This document shows, one piece after another, positions 1 to 9,706 of a DNA stretch of 24,582 bases. The position numbers and the translations under genes are program-made. The stretch lies in NCBI GenBank assembly GCA_035574175.1, contig DATLZB010000199.1:1-24582 (forward strand), in the 5' to 3' direction. Numbering within the stretch: position 1 is the stretch's first letter; each line of letters opens with the position of its first letter. This stretch comes from DATLZB01 sp035574175. GTDB taxonomy: Bacteria > Pseudomonadota > Alphaproteobacteria > Rhizobiales > Hyphomicrobiaceae. The notes under the pieces are model-generated. The model did not search any database. It saw only the letters and a list, made by a program, of their open reading frames with translations, and had not been told where the DNA came from.

Positions 1-52
1 CCCCGCGCCCCTCGCGAAGCCCCGCCGCCACAGCCCTTGCCGGGCCAGCGCC

Positions 53-358
53 TCAGTAGCAGTACTGTTTCAGCGTCCAATTGACGATCTTGCAGCGCTC
101 CTTGCCGTCCGCACCGATGGTGCACTTGCGGTTGGGGATGCGCTGATAGTCGCAGTAGACGAGCGATCCGGCGCCGACCGGCGAGCCGGAATAGCCCTTC
201 ATCGGTCCCGGTGTCTGAATCTCGATCTCTTCCAGGGTGCTGCTGCCGCCGCGACCCCTCTGGGCCTCGGCAGGCGTGCTGAACAGCATGGGCGTCAGCG
301 CAAGAGCCGCCAACGCGCCGCAACAGATGGCGCTCCTCAACAGTCCGTTTGCAATCAT
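53..358 (-). CDS. Small secreted four-cysteine protein, unknown function
   Basis: 101 residues. The start at 358 is chosen because a strong AGGAGG-type ribosome binding site lies just before it (GGAGGAG on the minus strand, around 361-368); a longer frame upstream has no such site. Residues 1-32 form a classic Sec signal peptide: short N-region, hydrophobic core, small residues ending in AEA just before QRGRGG. The mature part is about 70 residues, starting Gly/Arg/Ser-rich and ending in a compact region with four cysteines (in YCDY, KCTI, RCKI and YCY), suggesting two disulfides in the periplasm. It lies 126 bp downstream of the CoA-transferase on the same strand, with hairpin-forming sequence between them, so separate expression is plausible. 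No family was recognised. Confidence 0.72.
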   Translation of the reverse strand: MIANGLLRSAICCGALAALALTPMLFSTPAEAQRGRGGSSTLEEIEIQTPGPMKGYSGSPVGAGSLVYCDYQRIPNRKCTIGADGKERCKIVNWTLKQYCY

Positions 359-456
359 GATCTCCTCCTTCGCTGGCGGACTGCCCTGGTGCAGGACGCC
401 CCCATGTGGTGACGGCCGCAAACTAGCCGCATCGAGGGAAGGTCGCTGTCTCCCAT

Positions 457-474
457 GTAACACGGTATCGTTAC
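457..474. repeat. Inverted repeat GTAAC-N8-GTTAC
   Basis: A perfect 5-bp inverted repeat with an 8-bp spacer in the gap between the CoA-transferase stop and the start of the small secreted protein. Its position upstream of the secreted gene would suit an operator or promoter-proximal site. No regulator is known for it, and a match this short can occur by chance. Confidence 0.25.
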
Positions 475-476
475 TT

Positions 477-497
477 GCGGGCGCCTATTTCGCCCGC
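477..497 (-). terminator. Hairpin across the CoA-transferase stop codon
   Basis: The arms GCGGGCG (477-483) and CGCCCGC (491-497) pair perfectly over a 7-base loop that includes the minus-strand stop codon (485-487). It could end or attenuate the CoA-transferase transcript. No run of U follows, so an intrinsic terminator is not proven. Confidence 0.3.
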
Positions 498-1786
498 CCC
501 TCTGCTCTCTTTGGTTGGCACAGGCCCTCGCCCTCGGCCACAATCCCCTGCGCCAGCAGGGTCCGGTAGGCCGCCTCGTCGATGCCGATCTCGGCGAGCA
601 GCGCGCGGTTGTGCTCGCCCAGCGCAGGAGCCGGCGTGCGAATCGAGCCGGGAGTGCCGGAAAGACGCGGCACGACGTGGTGCATGGGAAAGTAGCCCAT
701 GTCTTCGTCGGGATAGTCGGCGATCAGCTCCCGCTCGAGCACGTGCGGATCCTCGATGATCTGGGAAATGTCGTAGATGGGCCCGATCGTCACTTCCGCC
801 TGCTCGAAGAAAGCAACGTTCTCTGCCTGCGTGCGCTGGGCGATGAAGGGCGCGATGATGGCGTCGATCTCCTCCAGATGCTCTACTCGGTCGGCGTTGG
901 TGCGAAAGCGTGGGTCATCAATGAGTTCGGGCCGGCCTATGGCGCGGAAGAGCCGTTTGGTCATCTGCTGGGTCGAAGCGGAAAGGCCCACATATTTGCC
1001 GTCCTTGCAGCGGTAGGCGTTGCGCGGAGCCGAGTTGCGCGACCGGCTGCCCATGCGCTGCACGACCTTTCCAGTCAGGTGGAAATTGGCGGCGTGCGGG
1101 CTCAGGATCGCAAACAGCGGATCGAGCAGCGGCAGGTCGATGACCTGTCCCGGCCCACCGTTTCTTTCAACCTCCCTGAGCGCAATCATGACGGCGGCGG
1201 CGCCGTAGAGCCCGGCAACGCCGTCGGCAAGATACATCGGCGGAAGAACCGGCTCGCGATCGGGGAACCCGTTCATAGAGGCGAAGCCCGACATGCTCTC
1301 GATCACGGTGCCGAAGCCCGGCCGGCGACGGTAGGGCCCGGTCTGGCCCCAGCCGGAGATGCGCGTGACGATGAGCTTCGAATTGCGTTCAAGCAGAAGA
1401 TCCGGCGCAAGGCCCATAGCCTCGAGGGTGCCGGGGCGAAAGCTCTCGATAAACACCTGGGCCGTGGGCACCAGTTTGAGCAGCAGGTCCCGGGCCTCGG
1501 GCTTGCGCAGCTCGAGACAGAGGCTCTTCTTGTTGCGCGAATAAAGCTTCCAGTGCGTGGCGATGCCCCTGGTACGCCAGCCGCGCAGGGTGTCGCCGGC
1601 AGGCGGCTCGACCTTGATGACCTCAGCGCCGAAATCGCCCAAAATCTGGGTCAGCAGATTGCCGGCGAAGAGCCGCGACAGGTCAAGGATGCGCAGGCCG
1701 GAAAGCGTGCCCCGCGCATCGGGCGTGTAGGTGCGCTGTCTCGGCTTCCTCGCCACTGCCTTTTCGCCCTCGCGCTTCTGACGCAC
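485..1786 (-). CDS. CaiB/BaiF family CoA-transferase
   Basis: 433 residues, a family III CoA-transferase that would move CoA between carboxylic acids in the cytoplasm. The hallmark N-terminal stretch LSGLRILDLSRL (about 28-39) is followed by GDFGAEVIKVEPP (about 50-62), the CoA-binding Rossmann-like part. The presumed catalytic Asp is D188 in the YLADGVAGLYGA motif, as in formyl-CoA and carnitinyl-CoA transferases. The start is a GTG at 1786 with AGGAG five bases upstream; there is no ATG between this point and sequence antisense to fumC. The substrate cannot be told from sequence because paralogues handle formate, carnitine, bile acids, succinate or mesaconate. It diverges from fumC with 138 bp between. 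Confidence 0.88.
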   Translation of the reverse strand: MRQKREGEKAVARKPRQRTYTPDARGTLSGLRILDLSRLFAGNLLTQILGDFGAEVIKVEPPAGDTLRGWRTRGIATHWKLYSRNKKSLCLELRKPEARDLLLKLVPTAQVFIESFRPGTLEAMGLAPDLLLERNSKLIVTRISGWGQTGPYRRRPGFGTVIESMSGFASMNGFPDREPVLPPMYLADGVAGLYGAAAVMIALREVERNGGPGQVIDLPLLDPLFAILSPHAANFHLTGKVVQRMGSRSRNSAPRNAYRCKDGKYVGLSASTQQMTKRLFRAIGRPELIDDPRFRTNADRVEHLEEIDAIIAPFIAQRTQAENVAFFEQAEVTIGPIYDISQIIEDPHVLERELIADYPDEDMGYFPMHHVVPRLSGTPGSIRTPAPALGEHNRALLAEIGIDEAAYRTLLAQGIVAEGEGLCQPKRAEGRAK

Positions 1787-1791
1787 GCCAA

Positions 1792-1796
1792 CTCCT
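1792..1796 (-). promoter_or_regulatory. Ribosome binding site deciding the GTG start of the CoA-transferase
   Basis: AGGAG on the minus strand, five bases before the GTG at 1786. The open frame continues upstream to 2509, but that extension is antisense to fumC. This site argues for the GTG start. Confidence 0.55.
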
Positions 1797-1868
1797 GCGC
1801 CAAGGGTTGCCAGATGGCGGCGGCGCTGACAATCCTGCTCGCCGCTTAGGCCCCGCCCCACGACCGGC

Positions 1869-1896
1869 TTGCCTTGCGGAGGAGGCGGTTCTAACT
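1869..1896 (+). promoter_or_regulatory. Candidate sigma-70 promoter for fumC
   Basis: TTGCCT (1869-1874) and CTAACT (1891-1896) are 16 bp apart, each a partial match to the alphaproteobacterial -35 and -10 consensus. Transcription would begin near 1903, about 20 bases before the fumC start. The evidence is only motif resemblance in the right place. Confidence 0.25.
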
Positions 1897-1924
1897 CCCT
1901 TGGCGGGATGGAGAGCTGCGGAGC

Positions 1925-3340
<1,416 letters not shown>

Positions 3341-3379
3341 GTACGGCCAAGGAAGGCGGCAGCGCTTGGGGGAAGCAGC

Positions 3380-3601
3380 ATGAACATCGTGCAAATGATC
3401 GGTGTAACCGCGGCCCTTGCGTCGGCCGTGTTCTGGCTGATCGGTGCCGGCATCCGGATCAGACCGTTGTCGTTGTGGACGCTGGTCGGTCCGGAATCGC
3501 TTCCGTCCCTCCTCAACCGCCAGTCGCTGATGAATGCGGTCGCTGCGATGTTTGCCTCCATTGCTGCAGCCTGCCAGGCCGCCGACCTCTATTTCCGCTG
3601 A
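3380..3601 (+). CDS. Small two-helix membrane protein, unknown function
   Basis: 73 residues, starting at an ATG seven bases after GGGGGA, a credible ribosome binding site. Residues about 5-25 and 50-68 are hydrophobic and should cross the inner membrane twice, joined by a short loop rich in Arg, Pro and Leu. It follows fumC by 39 bp on the same strand and may be co-transcribed. It ends 21 bp before the convergent SLC13-type permease. I do not recognise a family. Support is the ribosome binding site, membrane-like composition and lack of a better gene on either strand. Confidence 0.6.
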   Translation: MNIVQMIGVTAALASAVFWLIGAGIRIRPLSLWTLVGPESLPSLLNRQSLMNAVAAMFASIAAACQAADLYFR

Positions 3602-3622
3602 CCGCTCGGCGCCGGCCCACTG

Positions 3623-5398
3623 TCAGCGCATCGGCCATACGGACATAATGAGGGGGACCGCCACCAGCGCAACAATGATGGAGAGGGGCAGGCCGAGCCG
3701 CGCATAGTCGCCGAAGCGGTAGCCGCCGGGTCCCATCACAAGCGTGTTCGACTGATGGCCAAAGGGGGTGAGGAAATCGCAGGAGGCACCGATCGCCACC
3801 GCCATCAGGAAAGGATCGATGCTGAGCCCGAGCTTCGCCGCGAACCCGGCCGCGATCGGCCCCATGAGCAGCACGGTCGCCGCATTATTGAGGATCGGGG
3901 TCACCAGCATGGTGGCGACCAGCACGAGCGCCAGCATGCCGGCGGGCGGCAACGCATCGCCGGCGGCTGCAAGGGAAGCCGCGATCACGTCGGTCAACCC
4001 CGTGGTCTGCATCGCGCCCGTAACCGGAATGAGCGCCGCAAGCAGGACGATGATCGAGCCGTCCACCGCCTCGTACATGTCGGCAAGCCGGGTCACGCGG
4101 AACAGCGCCAGGATCACCGCAGCCGCTAGGAAAGCAACGGTGACCGGCACCACGCCCATGGCGGTGGCCACGACGGCTACCGCCATCACAGAGATGGGGA
4201 GCGCGACCTGGGCCGGCCGGCCGAGGTCGATCTTGCGCTCGGCCAGCGGCAGCGCGCCGAGATCGCGCAGGATGACCGGCATCTGCTCGAGATCGCCTTG
4301 CAGCACGATCACGTCGCCCGTCTGCAAGCGCACCCGGCTCAGCCGGCTCGTGGAGCGGCGGCCCTGGCGGCTCAGCGCAAGCAGGTTGACGCCATAGTCC
4401 CGCAACCGCACGCCCGCCGCAGACCGTCCGATCAGCAGCGACCCCGGCATGATCACCGCCTCGACGATGCCGACCTCCTCCGAGCGGATGTGCTTGGGAT
4501 CGATCTCCTTGCTGCCGACCAGCGTGAGCTTGCCCTGATCGACGACGCGCTTCAGCGCTGCCGACTCCGCCTCCAGGATCAGCACGTCCCCTGCGTCGAT
4601 CCTCGACCACCCGGCGGGGGCTAAGCGGCGATCGTCGCGGCGGATGATGGAAAGAACCGTCACATCACCATCGCCGATCTTCTCGAGTTCGCGCACGGTC
4701 TTGCCGACGAGAGGCGAGTCGGCGGCGACCTCCACCTCCGAAACATAGTCTTCGATGCGGAAGCGGTTTTCAGGCGAGGGCGCGCCGCGGCGGTCGCGCG
4801 GCAGCAGCCGCCAGGCGAACGTCAGATAGGCGAGGCCGACGAGGGCAATGCCCAGTCCGACGGGGGCGAAGTCGAACATGGCGAAGGGCTCGCCGCCCAG
4901 GTCGCGGCGCACGCTCGAGATCAGCAGATTGGGCGGCGTGCCGATAAGGGTGATGAGCCCGCCAAGCAGTGATCCGAAGGACAGCGGCATGAGCAGGGTC
5001 GCCGGTGAACGGCCACTCTTCTCGGCCGAATAAATGGCGACGGGAAGCAGGATGGCGAGAGCGCCGACATTGTTCATGAATGCGGACAGTGCGGTGACCA
5101 GCGCGACGAGAACGCAGACCTGCAGGTTGGGCCGCTGCAGAATCGGCTCGAGATGGGCGACGATGCGCTGGAGGATGCCGGAGGAGCGGATGGCGGTGCT
5201 CAGGATCAATACCAGCGCCACGGTGATGACGGCGGGATCGCTGAAACCGGTGAACGCCTGCTCGGGCTTCACCAGGCCCAGCGCGATCGCTCCCATGAGC
5301 GCCACGGCGGCGACGACGTCGTGACGCCACCGGCCCCACACGAAGAGCGCGAGCGTGGCCGCGAGCAGCGCAATCAGACTGAGTTGCTCGAACGTCAT
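3623..5398 (-). CDS. SLC13-type (DASS/ArsB-NhaD) permease with two TrkA-C domains
   Basis: 591 residues from the ATG at 5398; a longer frame to 5503 has no membrane character before MTFEQ. Two inverted halves of helices flank a soluble insert. The first half holds FMNNVGALAILLPV (107-120) and IGTPPNLL (152-159); the second holds ILNNAATVLLMGP (502-514) and TPFGHQSNTLVMGPGGY (544-560), the paired ion- and substrate-binding hairpins of the superfamily. The insert (about 215-385) contains two RCK_C-like repeats, each ending in a D-V-hydrophobic strand (IDAGDVLIL, LQTGDVIVLQG), expected to sense a cytosolic ligand. Related proteins carry dicarboxylates, sulfate or other anions; the cargo here is unknown. 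No transport partner is adjacent. Confidence 0.9.
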   Translation of the reverse strand: MTFEQLSLIALLAATLALFVWGRWRHDVVAAVALMGAIALGLVKPEQAFTGFSDPAVITVALVLILSTAIRSSGILQRIVAHLEPILQRPNLQVCVLVALVTALSAFMNNVGALAILLPVAIYSAEKSGRSPATLLMPLSFGSLLGGLITLIGTPPNLLISSVRRDLGGEPFAMFDFAPVGLGIALVGLAYLTFAWRLLPRDRRGAPSPENRFRIEDYVSEVEVAADSPLVGKTVRELEKIGDGDVTVLSIIRRDDRRLAPAGWSRIDAGDVLILEAESAALKRVVDQGKLTLVGSKEIDPKHIRSEEVGIVEAVIMPGSLLIGRSAAGVRLRDYGVNLLALSRQGRRSTSRLSRVRLQTGDVIVLQGDLEQMPVILRDLGALPLAERKIDLGRPAQVALPISVMAVAVVATAMGVVPVTVAFLAAAVILALFRVTRLADMYEAVDGSIIVLLAALIPVTGAMQTTGLTDVIAASLAAAGDALPPAGMLALVLVATMLVTPILNNAATVLLMGPIAAGFAAKLGLSIDPFLMAVAIGASCDFLTPFGHQSNTLVMGPGGYRFGDYARLGLPLSIIVALVAVPLIMSVWPMR

Positions 5399-5606
5399 TT
5401 CACCCCGCACGTCGTGACCTCGCGTGCCGGCCCCTTGTTCGCCGGCATCGAGGCCTGCCCGCTGCAAGTAGCCCCGGCGCGCGGAGAAGCTATAAGGTCC
5501 CACCGCGCCCGTAAACGGATAGAGCGTGGGGGTTACTCACCATCCGAATTAGTGTTTGCCGGGTTCGGGGCCTCGCGATAACGTCGCTATCCAGCGAGGA
5601 GTTTCA

Positions 5607-5801
5607 ATGAGCGCAGAGATCATCAATCTGAACAAGGTGCGCAAGGCCCGTGCCCGCGCCGAGAAGCGAGCTGAGGCCGAGCGCAACCGCGCAAGTTTCG
5701 GCCGCTCCAAGCACGAGCGCGAGCGCCAACGGGCAGAGCGGGAGCTTGCCGAGCGTAAGCTCGATGGAGCCGAGCGGCCGAAGCCCAGATCGGATGGCTG
5801 A
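5607..5801 (+). CDS. DUF4169 family small basic protein
   Basis: 64 residues, starting at an ATG six bases after GAGGAG. The N-terminus AEIINLNKVRKARARAEKRAEA and the FGRSKHERER stretch match DUF4169, a short, charged, helical family common in alphaproteobacteria. The whole chain is Arg/Lys/Glu/Ala-rich and likely forms one long helix. The stop codon lies inside the start region of the next gene (ATG at 5794, stop at 5799-5801), implying translational coupling with the RHH protein. The family has no established function; the coupling suggests work in the same process as the DNA-binding protein, which is inference. Confidence 0.85.
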   Translation: MSAEIINLNKVRKARARAEKRAEAERNRASFGRSKHERERQRAERELAERKLDGAERPKPRSDG

Positions 5802-6084
5802 GCGCCTTTCGACGGCGCGCGCATCCCGCCCGGTGAAGCGCTCCTTTACCATCGCCGGTCACCGCACTTCTGTCTCGCTCGAGGAAGCGTTCTGGACCGC
5901 CTTGAAGGAGGCGGCCGCCGCCGAGCAGCGCTCGGTGGCCTCTCTCGTCGAGCACATCGACGAGGGCCGCGGCGAAGCCGGGCTGTCGAGCGCGATCAGA
6001 GTGTGGGTGCTCGACTACGTTCGCAGCCACAAAGCGCCGACAAGGGGCGGACGCTCACCAAACAAGGCTAGCGACTCTGGTTGA
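5794..6084 (+). CDS. Ribbon-helix-helix (RHH_4) domain protein
   Basis: 96 residues from the ATG at 5794, which overlaps the DUF4169 stop by 8 bp; an in-frame ATG at 5764 is an alternative. The segment PVKRSFTIAGHRTSVSLEEAFW (about 13-34) gives the short beta strand and first helix; LVEHIDEGRG and LSSAIRVWVLDYV (51-76) give the second helix and conserved tail of the RHH_4 family. RHH folds usually dimerise and bind operator DNA through the paired beta strand, but targets for this family are not established. The tail after residue 80 is basic and probably disordered. Its last 17 bp overlap the 3' end of the convergent AsmA gene. Gene order next to DUF4169 recurs in related genomes as I remember it, which I could not verify here. 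Confidence 0.85.
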   Translation: MAERLSTARASRPVKRSFTIAGHRTSVSLEEAFWTALKEAAAAEQRSVASLVEHIDEGRGEAGLSSAIRVWVLDYVRSHKAPTRGGRSPNKASDSG

Positions 6085-9000
6085 AGACGCCGGAGCCCGG
6101 GAACACCGGCGGCTCGGGTACCGGGGGCGCGACGCTCTGGCGCCGCCGCGACGAACCGGCGCCACTACCAGGCGCCGCCTGCGGTGCAATCGGGAACGGC
6201 GCCTCCAGAACGGGAGGATCGCCGGCCTCGGGCGGAGCGGCATTCTGCAAGCGGATGCGCTCTTCGTCCTCGCGGCGGAGGCGTTCGAGCTGCTCGACCT
6301 CGCGCTCCATGCGGCGGACCATCAGCTCGCGCTCGAGACTGTCGAGCGATAGGCGCGGCTTCAACGTGCCGAGGGAGGCGAGGGGCCCAACATAGACCAG
6401 CGACACGCCAGGGAGCTGAGGCCTGCCCGCCGGCGAGCGTGCGGCCGAGCGCTTGGGCGTTATCTGCCACTCGCTGTCGACCCGGAGCTCCTGCAGGTCG
6501 ATGGTGGTTTCATTGCGGACGCGCCCGTCCGGGCCGTCAACGGTGAGCGCCCCGACCCGCACCGCGCCATCGGCGACCTCGAGCGGAATCCGGCGCGTGC
6601 CTATCGCAAGCGCACTTGCCTGCAGCGCCAATTGAAGCTCGCGTTCGAGCGTGCTCCGCCCACCCTCCGTAGCGCCGGCGAGTACGGCATCGGCGGCCTT
6701 GTCGACCGCCCCCGCGGAGATTCCAGAAACGTATCCGTCGATGATTTCCGCGGTACCCTTGCCGGTGGCCACGGCGAGCAGTCCGCGCGGGCTCAACGCC
6801 CGGCCTTGCAGGTCGAGCGACAGGTTGACGATGCCGCGCGACTGTGGCTCGCCACCACGGCGCGGGCCGAGCTGCTCAAGCTGAAGCCCGTCGAGCCGCC
6901 CCGAGAACGACAGGTCAGCCCCGGCTGCGGCACGCTCAAGCGTCAGCCGCGAGGCCAGCCGCCCACCGAGTGCCCGGCCCTCGAGCTTTGCAACGTCGAC
7001 TCGCCCCGGCGACAGTTCAACGGCAAGCTCTGCCTCGGAGAGAGCCGTGCCCTCGCCTATCTGAAGCGCGCCGAGGGAAAGGACGAGCTTGCCTTCGATG
7101 CCTTCGAGGTTGTCGAAAGCAAACGGCGCATCGGGCCAGGGCGAGGCGTCCCCAGCCTGGATTTCCCCGTCCCGGGCGCGCCCGTCGACCAGTAGACCGA
7201 GTAGCCCCTGGAGCGGGGCCTCGCTGGCGCGCAGACGCCCCTCAATATGCAGATTTGGCTCGCCCGAGGCGAGCGTCAGGAGCCCAGTCAGCTTGCTCTT
7301 GCCGACCATGAGCCCGCGCGGCTCGAGGCGCACCGTGCCGCCCTTGGCGGCAATATCGACGAGCCCCGCAACGCTGATGCCGGCAAGGCGCAGCCGGCGG
7401 CGCCATTGCATGAGAGGCTGCGCCTCGCCGAGGTCGGCGACCGCCAAGAGAAGCTCGCCCGACACGCCAAGGGCGCCTGCCGCATCGAGACCGGATTGCC
7501 CGCGGAAGGTGAGCCGGTCCTCACCGCTCTCGATTTCGGCAAAGGTGACCAGCGAAGCCGCCGAGCTGCCGGAGACTTTGAGCGCAAACGAAGCCTCGCT
7601 CGGCGGAGAGGGATCGCGTGGCCCGGAAAGAGAACCGACGAGCAGCGGTATCACGTCCGGACCTTCCAGCTTGAGGGTTGCGTCGATCGGCGCCGCGCGC
7701 CACCCGGCAAGCCCGCCATCGAGGAGGATGGTGGCCGTTGCGCGCGATTGTTGCACCATCCCATCCGATCTGATCGTCAGCCTCGAACCCGCGCGATCGC
7801 CGAACGCTGCGGTGAAGGCGAGGTCGAACGAAGAGACGCCGGAAGGCAACAAACGGGCAGGCAGCGGCGGCGCGGAACCCATCAGCCCGCCGAGCGCGGC
7901 GACCGCTTCTGCCGTCGGTGCGGAGACGAAGCCGCGCAGCGCGCCAGACGCTCTCCCCGCCGCGTCATTGACATCACCCTGCATCTCGACGCGGAGCCCG
8001 TCTGGAGAGGTGAACTTCAGCACCGGCAGCCGCAGCGTTCCGCCGCTCAGGAGAATGTCGGCGTCGACGTCAGTGAACCTCGTGCCGCCGTCAACCACCT
8101 CGTCGGCACGGACACGCAGCCTCACCGACTGCGGGTAGGTGGCCGATCGGCTCGCCGGCCAAAGCATGGCGGCGAGCCGCCCTTCGCTAAGCAGTCCCGG
8201 CACCACGGCGGACAGGTCGATGCTGGCGCCATCGAGGGCAAGGGCCAGTTCACTGCCGCCCTCCCATCGGTAACGAAGGCTGCCCTCGATCTGAGCTCCG
8301 CCAAGCTCGGCGCTGGCTTTGGACAGCTCGATGTGCGCCGGAGAGAGGGAGAGCTCGCTGGCGAGCCAGAACGGGCCCTCCCCGGCCGGGGTCTCGCCTG
8401 GTGTCCCCGGCGCCGCCCAGGCCAGGAACCGGCCAAGGCTGACGCCTCTCAGCATGAGATCGCCGTTGAAGGCGCGGGCATCGTCGCCGACGATCGTTCC
8501 CTTGAGGTTCAGGCGCGCATTGCCGGGCAGCGCCGCCCTGAATTCTTGCACCTTGAGTGCGCCGCCGCTGCGTTCCAGCCCAACTCTGAGCCCGCTCACC
8601 GTTTCGCCGCCGAGCTGGGCCTGTTCGACGTCGAGAGTTGCGCGCGCAGTCCCCTCCGAGGGCACCAGTTCGGCCATGCCTTGGGCCAGTGCCCGCGCGC
8701 TCTCCAGCGGGCTCACATCGCTGGCGCGGCCGGCGATGCGGTCAAGATCCAGCCAGCGGGAGGTCAGTCGGGCGGCAAGCTCCAGCCGAGTCTGCCAGGA
8801 GACCCGCGCCTCGCCATTGAGGAGCTGTGGCTTACCATCGCGCTCATAGGAGAGCGAGAGGTCGCCGAGGCGGGCCCCGCGCCCGTCGGCGGCGAGCGAG
8901 GAGCGCAGGTCGAATACGGTCGGTTCGCCGGTGCGCCCGGCGCCCGTCGCAGCAAGCCGCAGTTGTGCGGTGAGGTCGCCCTCGACTCGCACCGCACGGG

Positions 9001-9706
9001 CCAGATCCGAAAGCGTCCCATCGAGCGTGTAGGCATTGCCGTTGGCGTAGACGTGGATCGTCAGCTTGAAGCGGAGCCTGCCGTCCGGCTCGAAGGCGGA
9101 GGTGGACAGGCGGATCTCGCGCGGGGCGCCATTCCACAGTGCGTTGCCGCGAAACTTGTAGGGTCCTTCGAGCGCGCTTGCCGAAAATTCCCCGTTCACG
9201 TCGGTGAGGCTCGACGTCCCGGCCGCGCCGCTCGTCCTGACCAACAAAGTTCCGCCTCTGATCGCCACCGACCTGAAGGCGACGTCGTTGGGCACGAAGG
9301 GCAGCAAGCCCGGGCTGAAACGGAAGGTCTGCCAGTTGCCCTGGCCCCGCTCGTTGAGGGCAAGGCGCAGCACCGGCCGATCGAGCTCGACCTGGTTGGC
9401 CTCGATGATGCCTTTGAGCAGCGGCGGAACGGCGAGCCACAGCGTGAAGGCCTCGGCGCGGAAGAACGGCTCGCCAAGCGAACCGTCCGCCTCTGCGATG
9501 CGAACCTTCTCGAAGCGCACGTAGGGCATCGGCAGCAAGCGCAGATTCACCTCGCCACCCACCCTTACCTCGCGGCCGAGCAGACGCGAGGCCTCCTCCT
9601 CGAACACGCCGCGGTAGGCGTTCCAGTCGATGGCGTGGGGCACTGCGAACAGCAGGGCGAGTGCCGCGACCAGCAATCCGCCGAGCCATAGCAGCACGCT
9701 GTTCAT
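6068..9706 (-). CDS. AsmA family inner-membrane-anchored envelope protein
   Basis: 1212 residues. An N-terminal transmembrane helix (about 4-25) is followed by the AsmA start block with DWNAYRGVFEEEASRLLGREVRVGG, then a very long region of beta-strand repeats typical of AsmA/TamB/YhdP-like proteins. The C-terminal AsmA_2-like part holds GTAEIIDGYVSG and a repeat of inner beta strands, followed by a coiled-coil-like Glu/Arg stretch (about 1130-1155) and a Pro-rich tail. Family members form a groove-lined bridge across the periplasm and are linked to phospholipid movement and outer-membrane assembly. The start at 9706 has AAGG upstream. The final 17 bp overlap the RHH gene on the other strand. 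Which AsmA subgroup it belongs to is uncertain. Confidence 0.9.
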   Translation of the reverse strand: MNSVLLWLGGLLVAALALLFAVPHAIDWNAYRGVFEEEASRLLGREVRVGGEVNLRLLPMPYVRFEKVRIAEADGSLGEPFFRAEAFTLWLAVPPLLKGIIEANQVELDRPVLRLALNERGQGNWQTFRFSPGLLPFVPNDVAFRSVAIRGGTLLVRTSGAAGTSSLTDVNGEFSASALEGPYKFRGNALWNGAPREIRLSTSAFEPDGRLRFKLTIHVYANGNAYTLDGTLSDLARAVRVEGDLTAQLRLAATGAGRTGEPTVFDLRSSLAADGRGARLGDLSLSYERDGKPQLLNGEARVSWQTRLELAARLTSRWLDLDRIAGRASDVSPLESARALAQGMAELVPSEGTARATLDVEQAQLGGETVSGLRVGLERSGGALKVQEFRAALPGNARLNLKGTIVGDDARAFNGDLMLRGVSLGRFLAWAAPGTPGETPAGEGPFWLASELSLSPAHIELSKASAELGGAQIEGSLRYRWEGGSELALALDGASIDLSAVVPGLLSEGRLAAMLWPASRSATYPQSVRLRVRADEVVDGGTRFTDVDADILLSGGTLRLPVLKFTSPDGLRVEMQGDVNDAAGRASGALRGFVSAPTAEAVAALGGLMGSAPPLPARLLPSGVSSFDLAFTAAFGDRAGSRLTIRSDGMVQQSRATATILLDGGLAGWRAAPIDATLKLEGPDVIPLLVGSLSGPRDPSPPSEASFALKVSGSSAASLVTFAEIESGEDRLTFRGQSGLDAAGALGVSGELLLAVADLGEAQPLMQWRRRLRLAGISVAGLVDIAAKGGTVRLEPRGLMVGKSKLTGLLTLASGEPNLHIEGRLRASEAPLQGLLGLLVDGRARDGEIQAGDASPWPDAPFAFDNLEGIEGKLVLSLGALQIGEGTALSEAELAVELSPGRVDVAKLEGRALGGRLASRLTLERAAAGADLSFSGRLDGLQLEQLGPRRGGEPQSRGIVNLSLDLQGRALSPRGLLAVATGKGTAEIIDGYVSGISAGAVDKAADAVLAGATEGGRSTLERELQLALQASALAIGTRRIPLEVADGAVRVGALTVDGPDGRVRNETTIDLQELRVDSEWQITPKRSAARSPAGRPQLPGVSLVYVGPLASLGTLKPRLSLDSLERELMVRRMEREVEQLERLRREDEERIRLQNAAPPEAGDPPVLEAPFPIAPQAAPGSGAGSSRRRQSVAPPVPEPPVFPGSGVFNQSR

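Noticed and set aside
515..1849. 444-residue plus-strand open frame opposite the CoA-transferase
   Set aside because: No motifs and a shadow composition; the minus strand carries all family blocks.
7247..9691. 814-residue plus-strand open frame opposite the AsmA gene
   Set aside because: Composition is Arg/Gly/Gln/Ala-rich with no domain. It mirrors the AsmA coding frame, as is common in high-GC DNA.
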